36,289 nt of DNA from Bradyrhizobium uaiense (GTDB taxonomy: Bacteria; Pseudomonadota; Alphaproteobacteria; Rhizobiales; Xanthobacteraceae): the NCBI RefSeq assembly GCF_010811875.1, contig NZ_VKHP01000068.1, positions 1 through 36,289 on the forward strand. The letters run 5' to 3'. The number at the start of each line of letters is the position of its first letter. The stretch's first letter is position 1. The translations under genes and the position numbers were made by a program. A model generated the notes under the pieces. It did not search any database. It saw only the letters and a list, made by a program, of their open reading frames with translations, and was not told the DNA's origin. Shown piece after piece: positions 22,847 to 32,371 of this stretch.

Positions 22847-23350
22847 ATGCGCCACGCGAGGATTGCAGAGCTGACCGGCTCGATGTCGCGTCTCGGTCTG
22901 ACGGTCGTAGCCGCGAGCCTGATGCTGATCCCGGCGGTTCGTGCCGCCGACGTCAAGGAGCTGACCGAAAAACTGCCGCACGCCTATATCGGCGAATTCC
23001 TGTGGGACGACGACAACACGGTGCAGAACGTCGTCATTACTTTCGACAAGGTGCAGGCCTTGAACGAGCAGAACGCGGAAGCGCGTGGCTGCGGTTCATA
23101 TGAGGTCGGCCGGAGCGTGACCAAGATCGGCGTGCAGATGTTCATTCGGCTGTCCGATCTTGAGGTCGAGATTTTCGAGCGTGCGCCCGACGGCGGAGCA
23201 TTCGAGACCGAGGGCAGCCATCGCGGAAAGCTGTCGGAGGACCTTCAGCAGATCGATGCGCAGTGGACCACCACGGCATCAGGCAAGCACGGCCAGTTGC
23301 ATTTGCGCGCCGCGGCGTCGGCTGCCTGCGAGCCGGCGGAGGAGTTGTAG
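22847..23350 (+). CDS. Secreted hypothetical protein
   Basis: The 167-residue protein has an N-terminal signal peptide ending VRAADVKEL; two possible starts (22847, or Met13 in-frame at 22883) both keep it. The mature part has about 130 residues, with mixed strands and two cysteines at the ends (ARGCGSYEVG and AACEPAEEL), which could form a disulfide. No family is recognised. It is divergent from the epoxide-hydrolase-like gene and ends before a repeat-rich gap. Confidence 0.6.
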   Translation: MRHARIAELTGSMSRLGLTVVAASLMLIPAVRAADVKELTEKLPHAYIGEFLWDDDNTVQNVVITFDKVQALNEQNAEARGCGSYEVGRSVTKIGVQMFIRLSDLEVEIFERAPDGGAFETEGSHRGKLSEDLQQIDAQWTTTASGKHGQLHLRAAASAACEPAEEL

Positions 23351-23423
23351 GTCGGCGGGCTCGGCGCAAGCGGCGTCCCGCATGCGCTCTTCATCCTCCC
23401 TGACGGGCGGGGCGGATCGTTTG

Positions 23424-23534
23424 CACTATTTCGGAATATTGGAAATATATCGCTGAGTTGCCCGACGTGTCAAGTTGCCCTGTCGAACGCCGGCAGCCGC
23501 CGGCTCCTTTGCATGGGGTTGTTTTCGATATTTT
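23424..23534. repeat. Probable dispersed intergenic element with TTGCATGGGGTTGTTTTCG
   Basis: The 228-bp gap 23351-23578 has no gene. Its AT-richer central part runs from CACTATTTCGGAATATTGG to GTTTTCGATATTTTGG. I recall similar blocks (GTTGCCCGACG..., GCATGGGGTTGTTTTCGATA) between genes in Bradyrhizobium genomes, but no second copy is in this window. The composition differs sharply from the surrounding high-GC genes. Confidence 0.4.
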
Positions 23535-23578
23535 GGCCGCGCGCCCGCGGCGGCCCTCGAGAAGAGGGCGAACCGCGG

Positions 23579-25123
23579 TCACGGCCTGGCAGGCGCCTTC
23601 GGCCAATATTTGTCGCGCAGGTGCCGCTTCACCAGTTTGCCGGTCGGCGTGCGCGGCAGCTCCTGCTCGAAGTCGATGCTCCTGGGGCATTTGATCGGCG
23701 ACAGATGCTGGCGGCAGAACGCGATCAGCTCGGCCTCGAGCGCCTTGCCGGCCTTGGCGATGTCGTGCGGCTGCACCACGGCCTTGACCTCTTCGCCCAT
23801 CTCCTCGTTCGGTACGCCGAACACCGCGACGTCGGAGACCGCGGGATGCGTGATCAGCACGTCCTCGGTCTCCTGCGGGTAGATGTTCACGCCGCCGGAG
23901 ATGATCATGTAGCTCTTGCGGTCGGTCAGATAGAGGAAGCCCTCTTCATCGAGATAGCCGACGTCGCCGAGCGTCGACCAGCCCTTGGCGTTGTAGGCCT
24001 TCTTCGTCTTCTCGGGATCGTTGTGATAGGTAAAGATAGGCGCGTCGGCGAAATAGACCTGGCCGATCTGGCCGGTCGGTGCCTCCGCCTCGTTCTCGTC
24101 GAGAATCTTGACCTTGCCGACCACCGCGCGGCCGACCGTGCCGCGGTGGGTTAGCCATTGCTGCGAGGTCGAGACCGTAACGCCGTTGCCTTCGGAGCCA
24201 GCGTAATACTCGATCAGAATCGGTCCCCACCATTCGATCATCCTGGCTTTGACGTCGACCGGGCAGGGCGCGGCGGCGTGGATCGCGCCCTTCAGCGATG
24301 AGACCTTGTAGCGGGTGCGCACCTCGTCGGGCAGCTTCAGCATGCGCACGAACATGGTCGGCACCAGCTGCGACTGCGTCACCTTGTGCTTCTCGACCTG
24401 CTTCAAAAATTCCTCGGCGTCGAAATGCTCCATGATGACGGAGGTGCCGCCCAGCACCGTCGCCATCATGTTGAAGCGCAGGGGAGCCGCGTGATAGAGC
24501 GGCGCCGGCGACAGGTAGATGCTGTCGGCGTTCATGCCGCACATGTCGGCGGTGAGAATCCGCAGGAACGGGTTCGGCACGTCGATCCGGTTGCCCTCGA
24601 ACTCCTTCTTGATGCCCTTGGGGCGGCCGGTGGTGCCGGAGGAATACAGCATGTCGTAGCCGGCGACTTCGTCGGCAACCGGCGTGGTCGGCTGCGCGCC
24701 GGCTTCCTTGTCATAGGAGCGGAAGCCCGGCGCCGGCTCGTCCATCATGTAGAACAACGGCTCGCCCGGTTCGCCCTTGATCAGGCCCTTTACCTTGTCG
24801 GCGCATTGCGGCGTGGTGATGAACACCTTGGCGCCGCAATCCTTGATGATGTAGGCGATCTCCTCTTCCGTCAGGTAGCGGCTGATCGCCGTGTAATAGA
24901 GGCCCGAGCGCTGCGCGGCCCAGCAGATCTCCATGAAGGCGAGGCGGTTTTCCATCAACAGCGCGATGTGGTCGCCGGCCTTCAGGCCGAGCGAGCGGAA
25001 CAGATGCGCGCCCTGGTTCGAGAGCTCGTCGAGCTCGCGATAGGTGATCGCCTTGCCGCTGCCCGCCATCTGGTAGGCGATCTTGTTCGGATGGTTACGC
25101 GCGTGGATGGACGGATGGGTCAT
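23579..25123 (-). CDS. AMP-forming acyl-CoA synthetase (FadD-like)
   Basis: The 514-residue protein has the adenylating-enzyme signatures: YSSGTTGRPKG (160-170), YYAGSEGNG near 315, STLGDVGYLDEEGFLYLTDR near 395-410 and PTGKLVKR with the catalytic K496 near the end. It activates a carboxylic acid to its CoA thioester using ATP. No signal or membrane segment is present. The ATG follows GAGGAAACACA. It lies downstream of the thiolase gene, with a long repeat in the 188-bp spacer. Chain length or ring specificity cannot be read; it is shorter than typical long-chain FadD. Confidence 0.9.
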   Translation of the reverse strand: MTHPSIHARNHPNKIAYQMAGSGKAITYRELDELSNQGAHLFRSLGLKAGDHIALLMENRLAFMEICWAAQRSGLYYTAISRYLTEEEIAYIIKDCGAKVFITTPQCADKVKGLIKGEPGEPLFYMMDEPAPGFRSYDKEAGAQPTTPVADEVAGYDMLYSSGTTGRPKGIKKEFEGNRIDVPNPFLRILTADMCGMNADSIYLSPAPLYHAAPLRFNMMATVLGGTSVIMEHFDAEEFLKQVEKHKVTQSQLVPTMFVRMLKLPDEVRTRYKVSSLKGAIHAAAPCPVDVKARMIEWWGPILIEYYAGSEGNGVTVSTSQQWLTHRGTVGRAVVGKVKILDENEAEAPTGQIGQVYFADAPIFTYHNDPEKTKKAYNAKGWSTLGDVGYLDEEGFLYLTDRKSYMIISGGVNIYPQETEDVLITHPAVSDVAVFGVPNEEMGEEVKAVVQPHDIAKAGKALEAELIAFCRQHLSPIKCPRSIDFEQELPRTPTGKLVKRHLRDKYWPKAPARP

Positions 25124-25149
25124 TGTGTTTCCTCAGGACGTCAAAAGTG

Positions 25150-25271
25150 GTCGTCCCCGCGAACGCGGGGACCCATAACCACCGATTTTTGTTGTTGGAC
25201 TGGGTTGTGGCCCCAGCCGGGCCTAACCACGGGCATCTGTGGTTATGGGTCCCCGCGTTCGCGGGAACGAC
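25150..25271. repeat. Long palindromic repeat between thiolase and synthetase genes
   Basis: The left arm (GTCGTCCCCGCGAACGCGGG...ACCCATAACCAC) and the right arm (GTGGTTATGGGTCCCCGCG...GAACGAC) are near-perfect inverted copies of about 33 bases. The centre contains AACCAC and GGCCCCAGCCGGGCC pairs. Part of the same unit recurs at 376-395. It sits inside a leftward pair of genes likely to be co-transcribed. Confidence 0.85.
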
Positions 25272-25311
25272 ATCTGTTGTGTGGAGGCTGCGTGCCTCGT
25301 TTCTCGCGACG

Positions 25312-26484
<1,173 letters not shown>

Positions 26485-26556
26485 GTCTGATCTCCCTGAT
26501 GTTTCTGGATTGGGGCTGGTAAGTTGGGCCGGATTTAAGGGGCGGCTCAGCATTTA

Positions 26557-26574
26557 GTCAATCAATCAATTAAC
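26557..26574. promoter_or_regulatory. Candidate TetR operator between thiolase and TetR genes
   Basis: GTCAATCAATCAATTAAC is an imperfect dyad (12 of 18 positions symmetrical), in the only AT-rich part of the divergent region. TetR regulators usually bind such dyads between themselves and a target gene. No second copy was found before the SDR gene at 27394, so this is a weak call. Confidence 0.35.
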
Positions 26575-26580
26575 TCTTGA

Positions 26581-27348
26581 GTGCAGCCCCGCCATGGGCT
26601 TATGTGCGGCCTCGATTTACCGTTGAGCCAAGAGCCGAGCCAAGAAAAGCTCGGCGACCCAGAGAGCGGGACCAGAGCGAAGTTGAATACCAGCGTACCG
26701 ACGAAACTTCCGGCCGGCAAAAATGCCACCGCCGACAAGCTATTGGTGGCAGCCAGCGAGCTGATGATCGAGCGCGCTTCGATCGAGGTCTCGCTGTCCG
26801 ACATCGCGCAGAAGTCGGGCGTCAACGCCGCGCTGGTGAAATATCATTTCGGTAACAAGGACGGGCTGTTGCTGGCGCTCTTGGCGCGCGACGCCGCCAC
26901 CGAGATGTCGCAGCTCGAATATCTCATCGGCCAGCCGATCACGCCGTCCGCGAAACTGCGCCTGCATATCGGCGGCATCATCCGCGCCTATCACCAGTTC
27001 CCCTATATGAACCGGCTGATCCACTATCTCCTGCACGAGAGTTCGCCTGCCGCGGCCAACGAGGTGTCGAAATTCTTCGTCGCGCCGCTGTTGGATTTCC
27101 ACCGCCGGCTGCTTGCGGAGGGCATCAAGGCCGGCGAATTCCGCAAGATCGATCCGGTGCTGTTCTACACCAGCCTGATCGGCGCCTGCGATCACCTGTT
27201 CTTCGGCCGCCACGCGATGTCGCGCGCGGTCGGCGTCGGTCCGGTCACCGACGAGGTCTGCCGCGAATACATCAAGCACATGGAAGCCTTGATCTTCGGC
27301 GGCGTGCTCAATCCCGATAAGGAAACGGCAGCGGTCGCCGCCGGCTAA
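26581..27348 (+). CDS. TetR family transcriptional regulator
   Basis: The helix-turn-helix is at about residues 47-95 of the longest frame (ATADKLLVAASELMIERASIEVSLSDIAQKSGV, then LVKYHFGNKDGLLLALL). A long ligand-binding domain follows, with conserved RLIHYLLHES and FFGRHAMS. The start is uncertain. The frame opens with GTG at 26581 and no ribosome site; the first 34 residues are unlike TetR proteins. A TTG at 26683 would give 221 residues, the usual size. It is divergent from the thiolase gene and heads the rightward run, so it probably controls both. The ligand is likely an acyl-CoA or acid, as for other TetR regulators of beta-oxidation genes. Confidence 0.8.
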   Translation: MQPRHGLMCGLDLPLSQEPSQEKLGDPESGTRAKLNTSVPTKLPAGKNATADKLLVAASELMIERASIEVSLSDIAQKSGVNAALVKYHFGNKDGLLLALLARDAATEMSQLEYLIGQPITPSAKLRLHIGGIIRAYHQFPYMNRLIHYLLHESSPAAANEVSKFFVAPLLDFHRRLLAEGIKAGEFRKIDPVLFYTSLIGACDHLFFGRHAMSRAVGVGPVTDEVCREYIKHMEALIFGGVLNPDKETAAVAAG

Positions 27349-27393
27349 CAAGTTCAAGTCTAGAGAAGAAACGCTCAAGGAAAGGTTGTTCCC

Positions 27394-28152
27394 ATGCAGT
27401 TGAAAGACGTTGCCGTTCTCATCACCGGCGGTGGCTCCGGCCTCGGTGCCGCAACCGCGCGCGCCATGGCCGCCAAGGGCGCCAAGATCGGCGTGATCGA
27501 CCAGAACAAGGAAAACGCCGAGAAGGTCGCGGCCGAAGTGAAGGGCGTTGCCCTGCACGCCGACGTCACCGACGAGGAAGCGATCAAGGCCGCGATCGCC
27601 AAGGCCGAGGCTGCTCACGGCATCGCGCGCGTGCTGATGAACTGCGCCGGCATCGGCGGCTCGCAGCGCATCGTCGGCAAGGACGGCGTCTATCCGCTGG
27701 CGAAGTTCGTCCGCATCATCAATGTCAACCTGATCGGCACCTTCAACGTGCTGCGCCTGTTCGCCGAGCGGCTGGCGACCGAAGCCCCGATCGGCGAGGA
27801 GCGCGGCGTCGCGATCAACACTGCATCGGTCGCGGCCTATGAAGGCCAGATCGGCCAGATCGCCTATTCCGCCTCGAAGGGCGGCGTCGTCGGCCTCACG
27901 CTGCCGGCCGCGCGCGACCTCGCCAGCCTCAAGATCCGCGTCAACACCATCGCGCCCGGCCTGTTCCTGACGCCGCTGCTGATGGGTCTCAACGAAGAAG
28001 CCCGCAAGAGCCTCGGCGCCCAGGTGCCGCATCCGGCCCGCCTCGGCGACGCTTCGGAGTACGGCAACCTCGCGGTTCACATCGTCGAGAACCCGATGCT
28101 CAACGGCGAGACAATCCGCCTCGACGGCGCAATCCGCATGGCCCCGCGCTAG
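27394..28152 (+). CDS. Short-chain dehydrogenase, 3-hydroxyacyl-CoA dehydrogenase type 2-like
   Basis: The 252-residue SDR has LITGGGSGLGAATARAM (9-25) as cofactor motif, D36 (NAD preference), D57 in ADVTD and NCAGIGG (83-89). The active site is S145 with Y158-x3-K162. The pattern QRIVGKDGVYPLAKFVRIINVNLIGTFNVLR resembles the type 2 3-hydroxyacyl-CoA dehydrogenase group (HSD17B10-like). It would oxidise 3-hydroxyacyl-CoA to 3-ketoacyl-CoA for the thiolase. An AAGGAAAGG ribosome site lies before the ATG, and the TetR stop is 45 bp upstream. It is followed by a long repeat. Confidence 0.88.
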   Translation: MQLKDVAVLITGGGSGLGAATARAMAAKGAKIGVIDQNKENAEKVAAEVKGVALHADVTDEEAIKAAIAKAEAAHGIARVLMNCAGIGGSQRIVGKDGVYPLAKFVRIINVNLIGTFNVLRLFAERLATEAPIGEERGVAINTASVAAYEGQIGQIAYSASKGGVVGLTLPAARDLASLKIRVNTIAPGLFLTPLLMGLNEEARKSLGAQVPHPARLGDASEYGNLAVHIVENPMLNGETIRLDGAIRMAPR

Positions 28153-28171
28153 CGCGAGCGCCGCTCTTCTT

Positions 28172-28311
28172 CCCTTCTCCCCCTGTGGGAGAAGGTGGCG
28201 CGGACGCAGTCCGCGACGGATGAGGGGTTCTCTCCGCGGAGACAGACCCCTCACCCAATCGAATGCAAAGCTGACAGCGAACATGCCCTCTCCCACAAGG
28301 GGAGAGGGCGC
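28172..28311. repeat. Long intergenic repeat of the CTCTCCC/GGGAGAGG family
   Basis: It starts CCCTTCTCCCCCTGTGGGAG and ends CCTCTCCCACAAGGGGAGAG, with GATGAGGGGT and ACCCCTCACCC inside, matching 11033-11196 in layout. It lies in the 200-bp space between two co-directional genes, so a transcript passing through would carry it. Confidence 0.8.
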
Positions 28312-28352
28312 AGCAACGAGCATCGTGTTCGCTGAACGGGCGGGAGCAAGAT

Positions 28353-29159
28353 GTGACAAATCCGCTGCTGATCGAACATCACGATGGAACAGATTGGGTC
28401 ACGCTCAATCGCCCGGAAAGCCTCAACGCGCTCGATCCCGCGATGATCGATGCGCTCAACGTCTATTTCCAGAGCTTGCAGCGTAATCGCGACACCCGGG
28501 TCGTGGTGCTGAAGGGGGCCGGTGCGAATTTCTGCGCCGGGCTCGATCTCAAGCACGCGATGGCCCGCCGCGGCGGGCAGACCGAGCCACCCGGCGTCAC
28601 GGAGTCGCTGGACTCGCAGCGGCGCATCGCCGACATCGTGATGCTGATGCGGCGCTGCCCGCAGCCGATCATCGCGCTGGTGCAAGGCGCGGCCGCCGGC
28701 GGCGGCTTTGCGCTGGCGCTTGCGGCCGACATCCGCATCGCGGCGAAGAACGCTCGGATGAACTGCGCTTTCATCAAGCTCGGCCTCGGCGGCTGCGATA
28801 TCGGCACCAGCTATTTCCTGCCGCGCCTCGTCGGCGTGTCGGTCGCTTCCGAGCTGATCCTCACCGGGCGGTTCATCAACGCCGACCGCGCGCTTGCGGT
28901 CGGCCTGGTGTCCGAGGTGGTCGAGGCCGCCGATCTCGACGCTGCGGCCAATCCTTACGTCGATGCGATGATGACGGCCTCGCCGGTCGGGCTCCGCCTC
29001 TCGAAAGAATGCATCAACATGAGCGTCGATGCCGGCTCGATCGAAGCCGTGATTGCGATGGAAGATCGCAATCAGGTGCTGTGCAGCCGCTCCGAAGATT
29101 TCCAAGAAGGCATCAAGGCCTTTCTCGAGAAACGAAAGCCTGTCTATATCAGGCGCTGA
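28353..29159 (+). CDS. Crotonase/enoyl-CoA hydratase-isomerase family protein
   Basis: A GTG start at 28353 follows GGGAG by six bases and gives 268 residues. The crotonase motifs are GANFCAGLDLKHAM (57-70) and QGAAAGGGFALALAADIRIA (111-130). The position of the second catalytic glutamate holds D149 (GLGGCDIGTSYFLPRLVG), and the first is not evident. Isomerase, hydratase or C-C bond cleavage is possible. It lies 41 bp before the feruloyl-CoA-synthase-like gene, so the two probably share an mRNA. In ferulate catabolism a ligase and a crotonase act together, but no vanillin dehydrogenase is near. Confidence 0.88.
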   Translation: MTNPLLIEHHDGTDWVTLNRPESLNALDPAMIDALNVYFQSLQRNRDTRVVVLKGAGANFCAGLDLKHAMARRGGQTEPPGVTESLDSQRRIADIVMLMRRCPQPIIALVQGAAAGGGFALALAADIRIAAKNARMNCAFIKLGLGGCDIGTSYFLPRLVGVSVASELILTGRFINADRALAVGLVSEVVEAADLDAAANPYVDAMMTASPVGLRLSKECINMSVDAGSIEAVIAMEDRNQVLCSRSEDFQEGIKAFLEKRKPVYIRR

Positions 29160-29200
29160 GAACAGATCCTCAAAAGGACAAGAATTCCGGGAGACGCAAA

Positions 29201-31066
29201 ATGGATGGAGACGCGGCGATGCTGACGCAACCCGCCTTCCGCAAGGTGGATTGGCTCGCGCGTGACATCGCGGTCGAGCGGCGCGCCGACGGCACCATCG
29301 TCCTGAAGTCGCGGATCCCGCTCCAGGCCTACGAGACGCATATTCCGGCCTATCTCGCCAAATGGGCGGTGAAGGCGCCGGAGCGCATCTGGCTCGCGCA
29401 GCGCGGCGGTCCCGACCGGCAGTGGCGCAAGGTCTCCTATGGCGAAGCCAAGCGCACCGTCGATGCGCTCACGCAAGGCCTGCTTGATCTCGGCGTGACC
29501 GACGGCCGGCCCGTTGCGATCCTGTCCGGCAATTCGATCGAGCACGCGCTGATGACGCAGGCCGCGATGCAGGCGCGGTTGCCGGCTGCGCCGGTGTCGC
29601 CGGCCTATTCCCTGATGAGCCAGGATCATCTCAAGCTCAAATATCTGTTCAACCTGATCAAGCCCGCCGTCGTGATGGTGCAGGACGGCCCGGCCTTCGA
29701 GAAGGCACTGAAGGCGATCGATCTCTCCGGCATCACGGTGGTCCACGTCCTGCGTCCCTGCGAAGGCATCAAGAGCACGGCCTTTGCCGAGCTCGCAGCA
29801 ACGAAGGTCACGGCTGATGTCGGCGCGTCGATCGCGAAGATCACGCCCGCGACCGTCGGCAAGCTGCTGTTCACCTCGGGCTCGACCGGCATGCCGAAGG
29901 CCGTGATCAACACCCAGCAGATGATGTGCGCCAATGCGGCGATGATGATGCAGGTGCGCCCGCGCGAAGCCAACGGCCCGATCCCGACCGTGCTCGACTG
30001 GATGCCGTGGAACCACACCATGGGCGGCAACGCCGCGTTCAATCCGGTGCTGGTCGACGGCGGCACGCTCTACATCGACGACGGCCGGCCTATGCCGGGT
30101 CAGCTCGAGGAAACCATCAGGAACCTGCGCGAGGTGTCGCCGACCTATTACGCCAACGTGCCGGCCGGCTATGCGGCGCTCGCGGCTGCGATGGAGAAGG
30201 ACCAGGCGTTGTGCCAGAGCTTCTTCAAGAACCTCTCGATCATGGCCTATGGCGGCGCCCGGCTGCCCGACGATCTCTATGACCGCATGCAGGCGCTTGC
30301 GGTGAAGACCACGGGCGAGCGCATCGTGTTCTACACCGGTTGGGGTTCGACCGAGACCGCGCCGACCTCGACCGGCACCTACTGGGACACCGAGCGCGTC
30401 GGCCTGATCGGCCTGCCGTTCCCGGGTGTCGAGCTGAAGATGGTGCCGTGCGGCTCGAAATACGAATTGCGGCTGCGCGGGGTCAACGTCACGCCCGGCT
30501 ATTTCGGCCAGCGGGACCTCACGGCGAAGATGTTCGACGAGGAAGGCTTCTACTGCATCGGCGATGCCGGCGTGTTCGTGGATCCTGCGGATCCGCTGAA
30601 GGGCATCATCTTCGCCGGCCGCGTGGTCGAGGATTTCAAGCTGACCACCGGCACCTTCGTCCATGTCGGCTCGCTGCGCACCGATGCGATCGCTGCCGCG
30701 ACTCCGGTCGTGCATGACGCGCTGGTCGCGGGGCAGGATCGCGAGTTCATCGGCCTGCTGTGTTGGCCCAACCTGCACGCCTGCCGCCAACTCGTCGGCA
30801 ATGCGGATGCGAGCTACGAGGATGTGATCCGACATCCCGAGGTGGTCGCGTGTCTCAAGAATGGTTTACAGGCGCACAACGCATCCACCACCGGCAGCAG
30901 CATGCGCATTGCGCGTGCGATGCTGATGGTCGAGCCGCCGTCGATCGACGGCAACGAGCTCACCGACAAGGGCTACATCAACCAGCGCGCCGGCCTCGAA
31001 CGCCGCGCCGCGCTGGTGGAGAAGCTCTATGCCGGCAAGCCCGGCGACGAGGTGATCGTGCTGTGA
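29201..31066 (+). CDS. Feruloyl-CoA-synthase-like AMP-dependent ligase
   Basis: The ATG at 29201 follows CGGGAGACGCAAA and gives 621 residues. The longer open frame was rejected because its first 64 codons overlap the crotonase gene. The adenylation motif is LLFTSGSTGMPKAVINTQ (222-239). DWMPWNHTMGGNAAFNPVL, FYTGWGSTETAP and GDAGVFVDPADPLKGIIFAGRVVEDFKL are typical of feruloyl-CoA synthases. The usual PTGK lysine loop is replaced by a longer C-terminal part with GNELTDKGYINQRA, where K of TDKGY is the likely equivalent. It forms a CoA thioester of an aryl-alkenoic or similar acid. The true acid is unknown. Confidence 0.85.
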   Translation: MDGDAAMLTQPAFRKVDWLARDIAVERRADGTIVLKSRIPLQAYETHIPAYLAKWAVKAPERIWLAQRGGPDRQWRKVSYGEAKRTVDALTQGLLDLGVTDGRPVAILSGNSIEHALMTQAAMQARLPAAPVSPAYSLMSQDHLKLKYLFNLIKPAVVMVQDGPAFEKALKAIDLSGITVVHVLRPCEGIKSTAFAELAATKVTADVGASIAKITPATVGKLLFTSGSTGMPKAVINTQQMMCANAAMMMQVRPREANGPIPTVLDWMPWNHTMGGNAAFNPVLVDGGTLYIDDGRPMPGQLEETIRNLREVSPTYYANVPAGYAALAAAMEKDQALCQSFFKNLSIMAYGGARLPDDLYDRMQALAVKTTGERIVFYTGWGSTETAPTSTGTYWDTERVGLIGLPFPGVELKMVPCGSKYELRLRGVNVTPGYFGQRDLTAKMFDEEGFYCIGDAGVFVDPADPLKGIIFAGRVVEDFKLTTGTFVHVGSLRTDAIAAATPVVHDALVAGQDREFIGLLCWPNLHACRQLVGNADASYEDVIRHPEVVACLKNGLQAHNASTTGSSMRIARAMLMVEPPSIDGNELTDKGYINQRAGLERRAALVEKLYAGKPGDEVIVL

Positions 31067-31087
31067 TGAAGCCAGACTCTCTCCTCT

Positions 31088-31193
31088 CGTCAGTCCGGGA
31101 TGCGCCGCAAGGCGCAGGCCCGGAATCCATCAAGCCGCATAATCCGTTGATCGATGGATTCCGGGCTCGCGCTTCGCGCGCCCCGGAATGACG
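31088..31193. repeat. Palindromic intergenic repeat between ligase and dehydrogenase genes
   Basis: The ends CGTCAGTCCGGG and CCCCGGAATGACG are inverted relatives. Inside are GGAATCCATC / GATGGATTCC arms and GCGCCGCAAGGCGC. It belongs to the same family as 3766-3806. It occupies most of the 164-bp spacer inside the rightward acyl-CoA cluster. Confidence 0.85.
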
Positions 31194-31230
31194 GGCAATT
31201 GAAACGACAAGAACGAAAAAGGAAAACGCC

Positions 31231-32358
31231 ATGAATTTCGATTTCTCCGACGAACAGAAGCAGATGCGCGACGAGGCGCGGAAATTCCTGAGCGAACAGT
31301 GCCCGCCGAAGGCCGTGCGCGAGGTGCTCGACGGCAAGGCGCCCTATGACAAGGCGCTCTGGAAAGGCCTCGCCGAGATGGGATTCCTGGGCGTTGCGAT
31401 CCCGGAGCAGTTCGGCGGCGCGGGTGCCGGTCATCTCGAACTCTGCGTGATCGCCGAGGAAATGGGCCGCGCGCTGGCGCCGGTGCCGTTCTCCTCCACC
31501 GTCTATCTCGCCGCCGAAGCGATCCTCATCGCAGGCAGCGACGCGCAGAAGCAGAAGTGGCTGCCCAAGATCGCCTCCGGCGACGCCATCGGCACGCTGG
31601 CGCTGTTCGAGGGCAAGGGCAACCCGTCGCCGAAGGCGGTCAAGGTCACGGCCAATGGCGGCGTGCTCAACGGTGTCAAGAAGCCGGTCGCTGACGGTGC
31701 GATCGCTGATTTCGCTGTTGTCGCTGCACGCACCGGTTCGAGCGGACGCGAGTCGGATATCTCCCTGTTCATCGTCGATCTCAAGGCCGGTGGCGTCGAG
31801 GTCAAGTCGCTGACCAATATCGATCTCACCCGCGGCCAGGCTGAGATCACCTTCAAGGACGCCAAGGCCGAGCCGCTCGGCCCGGCCGGCGAGGGCTGGA
31901 GCGTCATCACCCAGGTGCTGGATCGCGCCGCCGTGTTGACGGCGTTCGAGCAGGTCGGCGGCGCCGACCGCGCGCTGGAGATGGGCCGCGACTATGCGCT
32001 CGACCGCATCGCGTTCGGCCGTCCGATCGGCTCGTTCCAGGCGGTCAAGCACATGCTGGCCGACATGTATGTCTCGGCAACGCTGGCGCGCTCGAATTGC
32101 TACTACGGCGCCTGGGCGCTCTCGACCAATGCCGGCGAGTTGCCGGAAGCGGCCGCCGCTGCGCGCATCAGCGCGACGCAGGCGTTCCAGCACTGCGCCA
32201 AGAACAACATCCAGGTCCATGGCGGCATGGGCTTCACCTGGGAGTTCGACTGCCACATGTACTACCGCCGCGCCAACGCGGTGGCGCTGGGTCTCGGCAG
32301 CCTGTCCTATTGGGAAGACGCGCTGATCGATCGCATGCGCAAGAAGAACGCTGCGTAA
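31231..32358 (+). CDS. Acyl-CoA dehydrogenase, FAD-binding partner type (375 residues)
   Basis: The protein is short for the family. It keeps the FAD/interface motifs DRIAFGRPIGSFQ (258-270) and QVHGGMGFTWE (328-338). At the helix-G catalytic site it has D231 (QVLDRAA) instead of glutamate, and the late loop that carries Glu in medium-chain enzymes reads LGLGSLSYWED. The N-terminal substrate loop also lacks the usual TEP-type sequence (LALFEGKGNPSP). This is the pattern of the non-catalytic partner in alpha2beta2 dehydrogenases such as mycobacterial FadE26-FadE27. The next two genes, 13 and 26 bp apart, could supply the catalytic partner. Ribosome site AAAGGAAAACGCC. Confidence 0.85.
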   Translation: MNFDFSDEQKQMRDEARKFLSEQCPPKAVREVLDGKAPYDKALWKGLAEMGFLGVAIPEQFGGAGAGHLELCVIAEEMGRALAPVPFSSTVYLAAEAILIAGSDAQKQKWLPKIASGDAIGTLALFEGKGNPSPKAVKVTANGGVLNGVKKPVADGAIADFAVVAARTGSSGRESDISLFIVDLKAGGVEVKSLTNIDLTRGQAEITFKDAKAEPLGPAGEGWSVITQVLDRAAVLTAFEQVGGADRALEMGRDYALDRIAFGRPIGSFQAVKHMLADMYVSATLARSNCYYGAWALSTNAGELPEAAAAARISATQAFQHCAKNNIQVHGGMGFTWEFDCHMYYRRANAVALGLGSLSYWEDALIDRMRKKNAA

Positions 32359-32371
32359 GCGAGGGACCGTC

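Noticed and set aside
26740..28359. A 539-codon leftward open frame under the TetR and SDR genes
   Set aside because: It is antisense to both and passes through an intergenic repeat; no ribosome site or motif.
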